Shown: piece by piece, positions 1-9,494 of the stretch
How positions within the stretch are numbered: position 1 is the first letter of the stretch
How the letters are laid out: each line of letters starts with the position of its first letter
Origin: Rubrivivax sp.
Lineage (GTDB): Bacteria; Pseudomonadota; Gammaproteobacteria; Burkholderiales; Burkholderiaceae
Direction: 5' to 3'
DNA: 64,000 nt
Assembly: GCA_016790225.1 (NCBI GenBank)
Contig: JAEUOZ010000007.1
Coordinates: forward strand, 102,382-166,381
Made by a program: the position numbers and the translations under genes
The notes under the pieces: generated by a model
The model's input: the letters and a program-made list of their open reading frames with translations, nothing else
Told to the model about the DNA's origin: nothing
Database searches by the model: none

Positions 1-761
1 AGGCCATCCAGCGCGACACCCAGCGTGCCACGGGCGTGGTCACGGTGACCGAGCTTGACGGGGACCACCGCTTTCACATCCACCGCGACGCCGCGTGGGA
101 TCAGCTGGCCTACGGGCCGGCACGGGCCGTGCTCCAGCGCCTGCGTCCGCAGATGGTGTATTTCGGCACGCTCGCCCAGCGCAGCCCGGTGTCGGCCGGA
201 AGCATCCGCCGCCTGCTCGATGAGGCGAGCGCATTGCGCTTTCTGGACCTGAACCTGCGTGACGGCCAGGACAACCGCGAGCTCGCGCAGGCCTCGCTGG
301 AGAGGGCCGATTGGCTGAAGCTCAACGAGCCGGAGCTGCGAAACCTGCTGGTCTGGTTCGCCCCGCAGATCGACGCGGCGGCGCCGCTGGACAGTGCGGC
401 CTGGCGCGCCGGGCTGCTGCAGCTGATGCAGCGCTTCCGCCTCGCCCGGCTGATCGTCACGCGCGGCGAGCAGGGGTATGCCGCCTATGACGCACACGCC
501 CGCTGCTTCGCCCGCGGGCCTGGGCTGCGTCTCGATCGCCAGGTGGACAGCGTGGGCGCGGGCGATGCGTTCGCCGCGGCGGTGATTGCCGGCTGGGCGG
601 CGGGCATGGCCGCCGGGCGAGCCCTGGCTGGCGCGAACCGTTACGCCGCCGCGATCTGCGGCGAGCGCGGCCCGCTGCCGCAGGATCCCGAGTTCTTCCG
701 TTTGTGGCGTCGGAACCTGGGCCTTTGTGACCCGCCTCCCGCATGCGCCGCAGCGGCTTGA
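1..761 (+). CDS. PfkB-family sugar kinase, 3' part (5' end outside window)
   Basis: C-terminal part of a PfkB/ribokinase-fold carbohydrate kinase, which phosphorylates a sugar or related substrate with ATP in the cytoplasm. The frame is open from base 1 and a GTG at 36 is probably internal, so the gene starts before the window. The PfkB signature DSVGAGDAF is visible; its Asp is the catalytic base and the GAGD loop is the anion hole. An upstream VTRGEQG motif fits the ATP-binding region. The substrate cannot be read from the sequence; fructokinase-like is only a guess. It converges on the ABC exporter genes, with 13 bp between them. Confidence 0.82.
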   Translation, partial: AIQRDTQRATGVVTVTELDGDHRFHIHRDAAWDQLAYGPARAVLQRLRPQMVYFGTLAQRSPVSAGSIRRLLDEASALRFLDLNLRDGQDNRELAQASLERADWLKLNEPELRNLLVWFAPQIDAAAPLDSAAWRAGLLQLMQRFRLARLIVTRGEQGYAAYDAHARCFARGPGLRLDRQVDSVGAGDAFAAAVIAGWAAGMAAGRALAGANRYAAAICGERGPLPQDPEFFRLWRRNLGLCDPPPACAAAA

Positions 762-774
762 AGGCCTTGCCGGC

Positions 775-2337
775 CTACCTCAGTCTTTGTGGCCGCCAGC
801 CGCGGGCCTGCTCGCCCGTCGGATCTGCTTCCCGCTCTCGGCTGCTGCGCAGCAGTGCCGAGAGATCGGCCCGCGCCCAGGCTTGTTGCGCAAGCGCATG
901 CAGCAGGCCGATCAGCATCAGCGTCACGATCAGTGCCCAGGCGTTGCGTGTGCCCCAGGGCTGCATAGGCGATCCCAGCACAGCGAGCAGCAGCAGGTGC
1001 GTCAGGCCCCACACCCCGATCAGGCCGATGAAGGCGAAGACCGCGCGCAGCTGCGTGCCGGCCAGCGCCCGGACCACAGCCGCCAGCGCACAGGCGAGCC
1101 ACAGATCCAGCAGGAACAGCGGCGCGTAGCGCAGCAGCAGAGAGGGCAGCTGCACCAGCAGCTCGGCGCGGTCGCTGGAGAACAGCAGGATCCCGCCGCC
1201 CACCACGGCCAGCATGATGGCCAGCACGCCCGTGACCAGCAGCCAGGTCGTGAAGATGATCTGGTGACCCAGCCGCTGCCGCAAGCTGCCGCCGGGCGCC
1301 AGCAGATGGCGCCAGTGCAGGGCCGGGCTGGCCGTCAGCATGACGACCCATAGCGCCAGGAAACCGACGCGGTAGCCCACCGTCACCGTGACCTCGCTGC
1401 CCCAGGATCTGAAGAGCAGGCCTTCTTCGCGACGCATCATGAGCTGCTGGGGCAGCTGGCTGACGATGTAGCCCGCCATGCTGATGCCCCAGGGGCCGTC
1501 GATGGGGCTGACATGGGCCTTGAGCCACTGTTTCCAGCCGGCGATCCGGGCGCGCAGGCCGCGCATTTCGGGCGGGAGACCGGGTGCGATCGAGACTGCA
1601 TCCCCGCGCCCAGCGCGGCCGCCCCTGTCCACTGCGTTCAGGTTCTGCTCGGTCCTTGCCGACCACCCCAGGGCGGCCAGCGGTGCCAGACCCATCGCCA
1701 GCATCACCGCCCCACGCCAGCCCTCGGCAGCGGCCCACAAGGCCCAGGAGGCTGCCGGCAGCAGCGTCACCGGCACGGCGATCAGGATCATGATCCAGGG
1801 CCAGGCCCAGGCCGCCGGCAGGTCCCCGCGCCAGGCTGCCGCAAACAGCAGCCCGAAGCTCATCGAACCTGCCATCAGCGCCCAGAGGCCAGCGGCATTC
1901 AGGGTCGCCTGAGGAAGTGGCAGCGTCATCAGGCCGATCAGGGCCAAGGGCAGCAGGGCCAGGGTCAGCGTCCAGCCCAGCGTGCGCCTGAACGCCCGCT
2001 CGGCCGCCTTGACGGCAGCGCGGGGGCTGACGCGCGCCCGCCAGACCGCGCGTTGCGCCTGCAGCGCGTCCCAGGCCAGGCCCGGCACCGGCAGGACAAG
2101 TGCCCACATCGCGAGGGTCAATCCCTGGTGCCAGGAGGCTGGAAACGGCACGTCCGACAAGGCGGTCTGCACCCCGAGGATCAGCCCCACCGTGGCCAGC
2201 GCACCGGCCAGCACCCACAGCACGGCGACGCCGCTGCTCATGCGGCCCATCCAGCGGCGGTCGCGCCGGCGCGACCACACGGCGCTGGACGACGGGCGGG
2301 CATCGGGCCCAAGGCGGGGCGGGCTGGGGCGCTTCAT
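775..2337 (-). CDS. ABC exporter membrane subunit
   Basis: A 520-aa protein with about ten or more hydrophobic segments and no recognised enzymatic motif. I take it as the membrane partner of the adjacent ATPase. The start MKRPSPP at 2337 is chosen because it overlaps the ATPase stop in an ATGA arrangement, which implies translational coupling; the frame stays open 66 codons further upstream but that would overlap the ATPase heavily. With the GntR regulator gene upstream the set resembles small YtrA-type GntR/ABC exporter operons. The transported substrate is unknown. Confidence 0.75.
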   Translation of the reverse strand: MKRPSPPRLGPDARPSSSAVWSRRRDRRWMGRMSSGVAVLWVLAGALATVGLILGVQTALSDVPFPASWHQGLTLAMWALVLPVPGLAWDALQAQRAVWRARVSPRAAVKAAERAFRRTLGWTLTLALLPLALIGLMTLPLPQATLNAAGLWALMAGSMSFGLLFAAAWRGDLPAAWAWPWIMILIAVPVTLLPAASWALWAAAEGWRGAVMLAMGLAPLAALGWSARTEQNLNAVDRGGRAGRGDAVSIAPGLPPEMRGLRARIAGWKQWLKAHVSPIDGPWGISMAGYIVSQLPQQLMMRREEGLLFRSWGSEVTVTVGYRVGFLALWVVMLTASPALHWRHLLAPGGSLRQRLGHQIIFTTWLLVTGVLAIMLAVVGGGILLFSSDRAELLVQLPSLLLRYAPLFLLDLWLACALAAVVRALAGTQLRAVFAFIGLIGVWGLTHLLLLAVLGSPMQPWGTRNAWALIVTLMLIGLLHALAQQAWARADLSALLRSSREREADPTGEQARGWRPQRLR

Positions 2338-3218
2338 CTCGGTTGGTTCAATTCGTCGAAGAGTTCGTCCAGGTTCAGCGCGCGCCCGGCGGCCGGGGGC
2401 GCACCGGCCTCCCGGCTGTCGAAGAGCACCCGCACGCGATCCCCCACGCTGCGCCGCTGCAGCACACGCTGCGGCAGCGCTGTGCTGTGGGCCGGCAGCG
2501 CCAGCAGCCTCAGGTGCTCGGCCAGCGCGTCCCACTCGCCAAACAGCTGCAGCCGCCCCTCGCGCAGAAAGGCCACATGCGTCACCACGCGCTCCAGATC
2601 GCTCAGCAGATGGCTGCTGATCAGCACCGTCCGTGCGGCCTGCCGCGGGTCGCTGCGTTCGAAGAGGCTGCGCATGAAATCGCGCCGGCTCAAGGGATCC
2701 AGGCTGGCCACGGGTTCGTCCAGGATCAGCAGATCCGGATCGTGCGCCAGGGCCAGCACCACGCTCAGTTTCTGCTGATCGCCGCCCGAGAGCCGTCGCG
2801 CGGGCGTGGCCAGGTTCAGATCCAGGCGCACCGACAGCTCCAGCGCGCGCCGTTCATCCCATCCGCTGTATACGGTACTGAAACGTTGGAGGTGCTCAGT
2901 GCCACTGAGCCAGCCGAAGAGATCGGGCTGCTGGGCGACGAAGCCCAGGCGGTCGCGCACCGCGTCCGTCAGCGCGTGGGCGGGCTCGCCCAGCAGCTCG
3001 CAGCGGCCGCTGTCAGGCAGCGTCAGGCCCACCAGGCACTGGATCAGGCTGGTCTTGCCCGCACCGTTGCGTCCCACCAGGCCCACCACAGCGCCGACCG
3101 GGATCTGCAAGCTGATGCCGTCCAGCACCGTGTGCCAGCGCCCGCGTGTCAGACGCAACCCCTCGCAACGGATCGCGTCTTCGGCGGGCGCTGCCGCCGG
3201 CTCTGCTGAATCGATCAT
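2334..3218 (-). CDS. ABC transporter ATP-binding protein
   Basis: A 294-aa ABC ATPase. Walker A GRNGAGKTS lies near residue 50, the signature LSGGDQQKLS near 145, and Walker B LLILDEP follows, so the nucleotide-binding domain is complete. The last 80 or so residues are a C-terminal extension of the kind seen in ABC-2 type exporters. The start overlaps the regulator stop by 4 bp and the stop overlaps the membrane subunit start by 4 bp, so the three genes form a tightly coupled operon. The substrate is not inferable; drug, peptide or lipid export are all possible. Confidence 0.87.
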   Translation of the reverse strand: MIDSAEPAAAPAEDAIRCEGLRLTRGRWHTVLDGISLQIPVGAVVGLVGRNGAGKTSLIQCLVGLTLPDSGRCELLGEPAHALTDAVRDRLGFVAQQPDLFGWLSGTEHLQRFSTVYSGWDERRALELSVRLDLNLATPARRLSGGDQQKLSVVLALAHDPDLLILDEPVASLDPLSRRDFMRSLFERSDPRQAARTVLISSHLLSDLERVVTHVAFLREGRLQLFGEWDALAEHLRLLALPAHSTALPQRVLQRRSVGDRVRVLFDSREAGAPPAAGRALNLDELFDELNQPR

Positions 3219-3616
3219 TCCGGCGTCCTTTCGTCATCCACACCGTGCTGGCGCAAGCAGCGCTCGAAGAGCCTCATCGCCGCAGCCGCATCCAGGCCCA
3301 GCTGAGCCGCCTGCTGGGCCGCCAACTGCAGCGTCGGCTCCAGCAAGGCCAGACGCTGGGTGGGGCGCGCGGCGGGGCGAACGTCGGCGATCACCATGCC
3401 CAGGCCGCGCCGCCGTTCCAGCAGGCCTTCGGCTTCCAGCAGGCTGTAGGCCTTGCTCACGGTCATCGGGTTGATGGCGTGTTCCTGGGCCAGCGTGCGC
3501 ACGCTGGGCAGTTCGTCGCCGGCCTTCCACTGCCCGCTGGCGACGTGGCGGCGCACCTGCTCGACGATCTGTCGGTAGATGGGCTCGGCAGACGAGGCCT
3601 GGATGCTGAAGCGCAT
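3215..3616 (-). CDS. GntR-family (YtrA-type) transcriptional regulator
   Basis: A 133-aa protein with an N-terminal winged helix (PIYRQIVEQVRRHVASG, then LPSVRTLA and NPMTVSKAYSLLE) followed by only about 60 residues. Such a short C-terminal part is typical of the YtrA subfamily, which represses adjacent ABC transporter genes. The start MRFSIQ at 3616 was chosen over a start ten codons upstream because the upstream stretch is the palindromic operator. It is the first gene of a three-gene operon and is probably autoregulated. The signal sensed is unknown. Confidence 0.86.
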   Translation of the reverse strand: MRFSIQASSAEPIYRQIVEQVRRHVASGQWKAGDELPSVRTLAQEHAINPMTVSKAYSLLEAEGLLERRRGLGMVIADVRPAARPTQRLALLEPTLQLAAQQAAQLGLDAAAAMRLFERCLRQHGVDDERTPE

Positions 3617-3623
3617 GTGGATT

Positions 3624-3653
3624 ACTGTATTGGTGCAGCAATACACATGTCAA
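3624..3653 (-). promoter_or_regulatory. Promoter with GntR operator, possibly leaderless
   Basis: On the minus strand TTGACA (3653-3648) and TACAGT (3629-3624) are 18 bp apart, a plausible -35/-10 pair. Between and overlapping them is the inverted repeat TGTATTG-N6-CAATACA (3626-3645). The -10 hexamer ends only 7 nt before the regulator ATG and no ribosome binding site precedes that ATG, so transcription may begin at or near the start codon. A repressor on the palindrome would block polymerase directly. Confidence 0.6.
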
Positions 3654-3747
3654 GCCAGAGCCTGTTCCGCGGCGCGCAAAGAAAAGCCGCCAGGGCCTTC
3701 GCCGTGGCGGCTGTCTCGGGCCGAAGCCCTGCCCTATCGGTGGTCGA

Positions 3748-6700
3748 TCAGGCCGGTGCGCTCGTCTCTTCCGCGGCCGTGTCGAAGGGCAGCTTCAGGG
3801 CCGACAGATCCTTGCGCGTCTCTACCAGCACCAGAGGACCTTCGTCCATCACAACCAGCGGCTTGCGCTCGCGCGGCACGTGCGCGGGCTTGGGCTCGGC
3901 GGCGATGGCGGCCCTCACCGCGGCGATCTTCTCGGCGTCCGAGTTGATCCACTCCAGTCCGCTGGACTGGGCGATCTGGTGCAGCTCGGTCAGCGGCAGC
4001 ACGAAGGGCTCGACCACGATCGCCGTCGCGGCGGCCTGCGCCGGTGCTTCGACGGGGGTCCCGAGGGGAACGGCATCGGCCAGGGCCACCGAACGCTCGA
4101 CCTCCGCGGCGGCGGCCGCAGGCACGGCGTCCTCCGCCCCGTCGGCACGGGCTTCCATGCCGACAGCGGCTGCACCCGCAAGCCCGACGGCGCCAGCCGC
4201 CAGCGCGGCACCGGTCGGACCCGCGGCATCGGCCTCGCTGCCCGCCTCATCCGGCCGGCGTTCGCGGCGGAAGCGGTCCCGGCCGCGCCCGCGGCGGCGC
4301 TGACCGTCGCCTTCGCCGTTTTCGCTGCCATCGCCTGCCGGGCCACGCGCCCCGTCGGCCTCGACACCTTCGGCCGATTCGGCGCGTGCGGGCGCCGGAT
4401 CGACGTCTGCGCGGCTGTCATCGCCGGAGGTGCGCGGCGCGCCATCGCCAGCGGACGACTCGTCTGAACCGTCAGCGCCTTCCTGGCCCGCCGCGGCACC
4501 TTCAGCGCCGCCTTCGCCGCGGTTGCGGCCACGGCCTCCCCGACGGCGGCGGCGGCGGCCTTCACGGTCCGCCTCACCCGTCGTGCCGTCCAGTGCATCC
4601 GGGTTGGGCACGGTATCCACGAAGCCGCGGTCTTCGCCAGTCGTCTCCGCCGTCAGGGGCAGGCGGGCGGTGGGCTCGGTCGCGGCGCGCTCGGCGCTCA
4701 CGCCCTCGGCTAGCGGGGCCGCCTCGGAGCGACGCTCGGTGCGCGGGCCCCGATCGCCGCGCTCCGCGCGCTGATCGGACCGCGGTTCAGGACGCTGATC
4801 GGACCGCTCGGCCCGTTCTGCACGTTCGCCACGCGGCGGGCGATCACCCCGCTCGGGACGCTCGCCACGGTCCGGGCGCTCACCGCGCTCAGGCCTCGCT
4901 TCGCTGCGTTCGCCCCGGCGCTGGCCGTCGCGCTCTTCGCGGCCTTCCCGGCCATTGCGGCCCTGGCGTTCGCCGCGTTCGCCGCGGTCGCCGCGCTCAC
5001 CCCGCTCCCCGCGCCGGCCGCGGTCTCGATCGCCGCGCCGCCCATCGGGCTTGTCCGTTGCCGCAGCGACCGGGGCCGTCGCCGCCACCGCCACCGCCGC
5101 GCTGGCGGCGGCCGCCGCCGCAGCTGTCGCTGCCACGCCCTGGGCGCGCTGCGCAGCCTCGTCGTTGCCACCGCCGAAGACCCGCTTGACCCAGCCGAAG
5201 AAGCCGCCGCTGGGCACGGGTGCGGGCGCTGCCGCGGGGGCGACGGGAGCCGGCGCCACCGGTGCTGCCGCCACCGGCGCGGGCGCAGGCGCAGGCTCCG
5301 GCTTGGCCACAGGCGGCGGCGCGGGCTGATCGGGCAGCACGCCCTTGATCACCGGCTCCTGCTTGGCCTTGGCCTTCTCGCGCCGCGTGATGCCGACCTC
5401 GTCTTCCGGCTCTTCCATCATCGTGTAGCTGGCGCGGAAGCTCTCCAGGCGCGGATCGTCGTGCCGCAGGCGCTCCAGCTTGTAGTTGGGCGTCTCCAGG
5501 TGCTTGTTCGGGATCAGCAGCACGGTCACGCGCTGCTTGAGCTCGATCTTGGTGATCTCCGTGCGCTTCTCGTTCAGCAGGAAGCTGGTCACTTCCACCG
5601 GCACCTGCACGTGGACGGCCGCGGTGTTGTCCTTCAGCGCCTCTTCCTGGATCACGCGCAGGATCTGCAGCGCGCTGGATTCGGTGTCGCGGATGTGGCC
5701 TGTGCCGTTGCAGCGCGGGCAGGTGATGTGGTTGCCCTCGCTGAGCGCCGGGCGCAGGCGCTGGCGGCTGAGCTCCAGCAGGCCAAACTTGCTGATGGAG
5801 GAAAACTGCACGCGCGCACGGTCGTTGCGCAGCGCGTCGCGCAGGCGCTGTTCCACCTCGCGGCGGTTCTTGCTCTCCTCCATGTCGATGAAGTCGACGA
5901 CGATCAGGCCGCCCAGGTCGCGCAGCCGCATCTGCCGCGCGATCTCATCGGCGGCTTCCAGGTTGGTGCGCGTGGCGGTTTCTTCGATGTCGCCGCCGCG
6001 CGTGGCGCGCGCGGAGTTCACGTCCACGGCCACCAGCGCCTCGGTGTGGTCGATGACGATGGCGCCGCCGCTGGGCAGATTGACCGTGCGGCTGAAGGCC
6101 GTCTCGATCTGGTGCTCGATCTGGAAGCGGCTGAACAGCGCCGCGTTGTCCCGATAACGCTTGACCCGATGCCCCATGTCGGGCATCACGTGGTTCATGA
6201 ACTGGTGTGCCTGATCGTAGATGTCGTCCGTGTCGATCAGGATCTCGCCGATGTCCGAGTGGAAGTAGTCGCGGATCGCGCGGATCACCAGTGAGCTTTC
6301 CTGGTAGATCAGGAACGCGCCCTTGCCCGCCTTGGAGGCGCCGTCGATGGCGTCCCAGAGCTTGAGCATGTAGTTCAGGTCCCACTGCAGCTCGGGCGCG
6401 GTGCGGCCGATGCCGGCGGTGCGCGCGATCAGGCTCATGCCCTTGGGGTATTCCAGCTGATCCAGCGCTTCCTTCAGCTCTTCGCGGTCTTCGCCCTCGA
6501 TGCGCCGGCTCACGCCGCCACCGCGCGGGTTGTTGGGCATCAGCACCAGATAGCGACCGGCCAGGCTGACGAAGGTGGTCAGCGCGGCGCCCTTGTTGCC
6601 GCGCTCCTCCTTCTCGACCTGGACCAGCAACTCCTGCCCTTCGCGGATGGCGTCGCCGATCTTGGCGTTGCGCACATCGACACCGTCCTTGAAGTAGTTG

Positions 6701-6924
6701 CGCGAGATCTCCTTGAACGGCAGGAAGCCGTGGCGGTCTTCGCCGTAATCGACGAAGCAGGCCTCCAGCGCGGGCTCCACCCGCGTGACCACGGCCTTGT
6801 AGATGTTCCCCTTGCGCTGTTCGCGCCCTTCGATCTCGGTCTCGAAATCGAGCAGTTTCTGCCCGTCGACGATCGCCAGGCGCCGCTCTTCCGGCTGCGT
6901 GGCATTGATCAGCATGCGTTTCAT
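3748..6924 (-). CDS. rne: Ribonuclease E
   Basis: A 1058-aa endoribonuclease and degradosome scaffold that processes rRNA, tRNA and mRNA on the inner membrane face. The N-terminal half is well conserved: S1 domain around residues 35-120 ([21 protein letters not shown]), DNase I-like catalytic subdomain with the metal-binding Asp residues in AVDVNS and VVDFIDM, and the zinc-link CPRCNGTG. The second half is low complexity: an Ala/Pro stretch, a long Arg/Gly/Glu-rich region of [11 protein letters not shown] type (RNA binding), then a conserved C-terminal tail. It diverges from rluC, as is common in proteobacteria. The 5' leader can form hairpins. Confidence 0.97.
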   Translation of the reverse strand: MKRMLINATQPEERRLAIVDGQKLLDFETEIEGREQRKGNIYKAVVTRVEPALEACFVDYGEDRHGFLPFKEISRNYFKDGVDVRNAKIGDAIREGQELLVQVEKEERGNKGAALTTFVSLAGRYLVLMPNNPRGGGVSRRIEGEDREELKEALDQLEYPKGMSLIARTAGIGRTAPELQWDLNYMLKLWDAIDGASKAGKGAFLIYQESSLVIRAIRDYFHSDIGEILIDTDDIYDQAHQFMNHVMPDMGHRVKRYRDNAALFSRFQIEHQIETAFSRTVNLPSGGAIVIDHTEALVAVDVNSARATRGGDIEETATRTNLEAADEIARQMRLRDLGGLIVVDFIDMEESKNRREVEQRLRDALRNDRARVQFSSISKFGLLELSRQRLRPALSEGNHITCPRCNGTGHIRDTESSALQILRVIQEEALKDNTAAVHVQVPVEVTSFLLNEKRTEITKIELKQRVTVLLIPNKHLETPNYKLERLRHDDPRLESFRASYTMMEEPEDEVGITRREKAKAKQEPVIKGVLPDQPAPPPVAKPEPAPAPAPVAAAPVAPAPVAPAAAPAPVPSGGFFGWVKRVFGGGNDEAAQRAQGVAATAAAAAAASAAVAVAATAPVAAATDKPDGRRGDRDRGRRGERGERGDRGERGERQGRNGREGREERDGQRRGERSEARPERGERPDRGERPERGDRPPRGERAERAERSDQRPEPRSDQRAERGDRGPRTERRSEAAPLAEGVSAERAATEPTARLPLTAETTGEDRGFVDTVPNPDALDGTTGEADREGRRRRRRGGRGRNRGEGGAEGAAAGQEGADGSDESSAGDGAPRTSGDDSRADVDPAPARAESAEGVEADGARGPAGDGSENGEGDGQRRRGRGRDRFRRERRPDEAGSEADAAGPTGAALAAGAVGLAGAAAVGMEARADGAEDAVPAAAAAEVERSVALADAVPLGTPVEAPAQAAATAIVVEPFVLPLTELHQIAQSSGLEWINSDAEKIAAVRAAIAAEPKPAHVPRERKPLVVMDEGPLVLVETRKDLSALKLPFDTAAEETSAPA

Positions 6925-6986
6925 CTGTCGTGCACTCCAACTCCGCTGCGGCTCCCGGGAGGGTGCCGCAGCGCTTCTTCACAGAT
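6923..6986 (-). promoter_or_regulatory. rne leader stem-loops overlapping the start codon
   Basis: Just upstream of the rne ATG there are nested inverted repeats: ATCTGT at 6923-6928 with ACAGAT at 6981-6986, and inside them CGCTGCGGC (6944-6952) with GCCGCAGCG (6965-6973). On the transcript the outer stem would include part of the AUG. In E. coli the rne 5' UTR is a structured element cleaved by RNase E for autoregulation; that this structure does the same is inference. Confidence 0.45.
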
Positions 6987-7603
6987 GCACGAGAGCCGAC
7001 AGACGAACCGAAGCGTGAGAACCGCCCTGGACTGCAAGGCGACCGGCCGTTCCGTCAAGAGGAGCGGGGTTGCGGCCGATCAGGTCTGCAGCGTTGGCGC
7101 TTGCGTGGCGGCTGCCGTTGCCCAGGATGCGAGGGCCGCTGTTCGGGCCGCTGCAGCGCCAGGCGCATGCAGCGGCGGCTCCATCCGGCCGGGCCGGGCG
7201 CGCCGAAAGCGCGCGCCGTTGCGGTCAGGGGTTGGAGCCTGCAGGACAGGGGAGGTCATCGCGGTGGGCATCGGTGGCCTGGCGCGGGTGCCAGCCGGTT
7301 GACCCGGCCCGGCGCGGGTGGCGGCGGGCCGGCGCCGTCTGGCACCGAGATCTTTCTTCAGTGCCCTGCAGCGCGACAGGTGCGCGGGGCAGGGCCGGTT
7401 CATTCATCGAGTCTCTGCTGCACGCCTTCTTCGGCTCACCGGCCACTTGGGGGACGGCACCGCGCGGGTCACGACGGGCATTGCATCGACGCTTGTGGTG
7501 GTCACCCGCCCCAACTTGGCGTGGCGGCCACCGTTCCCGTTGTGCGATCGGTGCCTGCGAGACCCGGCTAAACTCCGGAAAATCAAGCACTTGCAGCACG
7601 AAC
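6987..7603. other. Long divergent intergenic region between rne and rluC
   Basis: About 620 bp with no convincing gene; the open frames here are GC-rich shadows without homology that I can recognise. It must hold the promoters of both divergent genes and most of the rne leader, since long leaders are usual for rne. I could not place -35/-10 elements with confidence. Part of it may be rluC coding sequence if that gene starts further upstream. Confidence 0.5.
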
Positions 7604-8683
7604 GTGGAGCAGCGGATTATACGGCCCCGCCCGGGCCCCCACCCGCGCCCAAGCCGCAAACAAGCCGGGGATTCGCCTGCAGATGGCTCGATCACCGCGC
7701 CGTCCGCGCCTTCGGCTGCCGCGGTGCAGCAGTTGACGGTCGATGAAGGGGGTGCGGGACAGCGGCTGGACAACTACCTCATCCGGCACCTCAAGGGCGC
7801 GCCGAAGTCGCTGGTCTACCGCGTCATCCGCTCAGGCGAGGTGCGCGTCAACAAGGGCCGTGCATCGGCCGATACGCGCCTGGCGCCTGGCGATGTGGTG
7901 CGCATACCACCGCTGCGTCTGGCGTCCCAGCCGGTGGGAGTCTCTGACGCTCCACCTGCGCCGGCGCGCGAGTTTCCCGTGCTCTTCGAGGACGACTGGC
8001 TGCTGGCCATCGACAAGCCCGCCGGCGTGGCCGTGCACGGTGGCAGCGGTGTGAGCTCCGGCGTGATCGAGCAGCTGCGTCGCGCGCGGCCGCAGCAGCG
8101 CTTCCTGGAACTGGTCCACCGCCTGGACCGTGAAACCTCCGGCGTGCTGCTGATCGCCAAGAAGCGCAGTGCCCTGACGCACCTGCAGGATCAGTTTCGC
8201 GCCCGCGGCCCGGACAAGACCGTGGGCAAGACCTACGGCGCGCTGGTGGTCGGCGAATGGCCCGAGCGGCTGAAGGTGATCGACGTACCGCTGCACAAGT
8301 ACCTCACGGGCGAGGGCGAGCGCCGCGTACGGGCCAGTTCAGCGGATGACGAGCAGGCCAAGCGCGCCATCACGCTGGTGCAGGTGGCGCGCCGGCTGCC
8401 CGGCTTCACGCTGCTGGACGTGACGATCAAGACCGGGCGGACGCACCAGATCCGCGTGCACCTGTCGCATGCGGGACATCCGATCGCGGGAGACGACAAG
8501 TATGGTGACTTCGCGTTGAATCGCCGCCTGGCGCGCGGCGAGGGCCTGCCCGTGCGGCTGGCGCGCATGTTCCTGCACGCGCGTCGGCTGCGTTTTCAGC
8601 ATCCGCGCGACGGAGAAATTGTCGAAGTTGAAGCGCCGTGGCCGAAAGAATGCGAAGATATCGCCGCTGTGCCACGCCGTTAA
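7604..8683 (+). CDS. rluC: Ribosomal large subunit pseudouridine synthase C
   Basis: RluC converts uridines 955, 2504 and 2580 of 23S rRNA (E. coli numbering) to pseudouridine. An S4-like RNA-binding segment (GQRLDNYLIRHLKGAPKSLVYRVIRSGEVRVNKGR) is followed by the catalytic motif HRLDRETSG with the active-site Asp, and then GRTHQIRVHL. The start is uncertain: GTG 7604 gives 359 aa with a Pro/Ala-rich N-terminal extension, while GTG 7724 gives 319 aa, the usual RluC length. Neither has a clear ribosome binding site. It is followed by other genes on the same strand. Confidence 0.88.
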   Translation: MEQRIIRPRPGPHPRPSRKQAGDSPADGSITAPSAPSAAAVQQLTVDEGGAGQRLDNYLIRHLKGAPKSLVYRVIRSGEVRVNKGRASADTRLAPGDVVRIPPLRLASQPVGVSDAPPAPAREFPVLFEDDWLLAIDKPAGVAVHGGSGVSSGVIEQLRRARPQQRFLELVHRLDRETSGVLLIAKKRSALTHLQDQFRARGPDKTVGKTYGALVVGEWPERLKVIDVPLHKYLTGEGERRVRASSADDEQAKRAITLVQVARRLPGFTLLDVTIKTGRTHQIRVHLSHAGHPIAGDDKYGDFALNRRLARGEGLPVRLARMFLHARRLRFQHPRDGEIVEVEAPWPKECEDIAAVPRR

Positions 8684-8768
8684 GCAGCTTTTGCCCCAAC
8701 GGCCGGAGCAAGATGACCGCCAGAGTCGAGCAGCGCAGGGAGTTCTTTTCCATGAGAACCCATAACGC

Positions 8769-9440
8769 ATGAAAACACGAGACGTCGCCATTTTCAATGG
8801 CAAGCGCTTCAAGGTGCCCCAGTGCATCCAGCGCATCGATCACCGGTATACCCACGGCTGGCAGGTCCGCTACGGCGGCACCAAGATGTTCTCGGACGGC
8901 ACGAATGACGGCAGCGGCGCCAAGGCCTCGCTGGAAGCCGCCACGCGCGAGCTGATCCGTCGCATCACCACGATGCCCACGCCGTCCAAGCTGCAACCCA
9001 AACCCAGCGCCAGCAAGAACAGTGGCCTGCCGGTGGGCATCAGCGGACCGCTGGTGCGCATGCGCACGGGCTCCACCACGCGCTATGCCAGCCTGCAGGT
9101 GCTGCTGCCGCGCTACGGCGACAAGCCGCAGAACAAGAACGTCTATATCGGCAGCGAAAGCACCTATACGGTCGAACGTTTCCAGGAAGCGCTGGATCGT
9201 GCCGTCAAGCTGCGCCAGGAAGCCGAGGCGGCCTACCGGGTGGACGAAGCCAAGGCGCGCAAGGCGGAAGCCAAGGCGATGAAGGCCGCGCTCGGCCCCG
9301 CCGCCGTGGCCCCCAAGGCAGCGCCGCGCAAGGCAGCGGCCAAGCCTGCCGCCAAGGCGCCGGCCAAGGCAGCGGCGAAGGCCGCAGCCAAGGCCCCGGT
9401 GAAGGCCCCGGCGAAGCGCGCGGCCAAGAAGGCTGCCTGA
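8769..9440 (+). CDS. Predicted DNA-binding protein: two AP2-like repeats and a Lys/Ala-rich H1-like tail
   Basis: A 223-aa protein of no family I can name with certainty. Residues about 28-66 (GWQVRYGG, then SLEAATRELIRRI) and 103-157 (YASLQVLLPRYG, then NVYIGS and FQEALDRAVKLRQEAE) look like two copies of a three-strand-plus-helix AP2-type unit, as in plant AP2 factors and tyrosine-integrase arm domains. Residues 158-223 are almost entirely Lys, Ala and Pro in AAKAP-type repeats like histone-H1-like bacterial proteins. The tail would bind DNA nonspecifically. The role is unknown; nucleoid protein or regulator are both possible. Confidence 0.72.
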   Translation: MKTRDVAIFNGKRFKVPQCIQRIDHRYTHGWQVRYGGTKMFSDGTNDGSGAKASLEAATRELIRRITTMPTPSKLQPKPSASKNSGLPVGISGPLVRMRTGSTTRYASLQVLLPRYGDKPQNKNVYIGSESTYTVERFQEALDRAVKLRQEAEAAYRVDEAKARKAEAKAMKAALGPAAVAPKAAPRKAAAKPAAKAPAKAAAKAAAKAPVKAPAKRAAKKAA

Positions 9441-9494
9441 GCGGGTGGGCAGCGGCACGCCGTTTCCTGCCCGCCGCGGGTCGAGGTGCCCCGC

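Noticed and set aside
641..2278. Long minus-strand frame overlapping the ABC membrane subunit
   Set aside because: Composition is Ala/Gly/Arg/Pro shadow type, and the other frame has clear membrane helices and an ATGA link to the ATPase.
9441..9485. Hairpin GGGCAG/CTGCCC after the AP2-like gene as a terminator
   Set aside because: There is no T run and the stem is imperfect, so it was not listed as a terminator.
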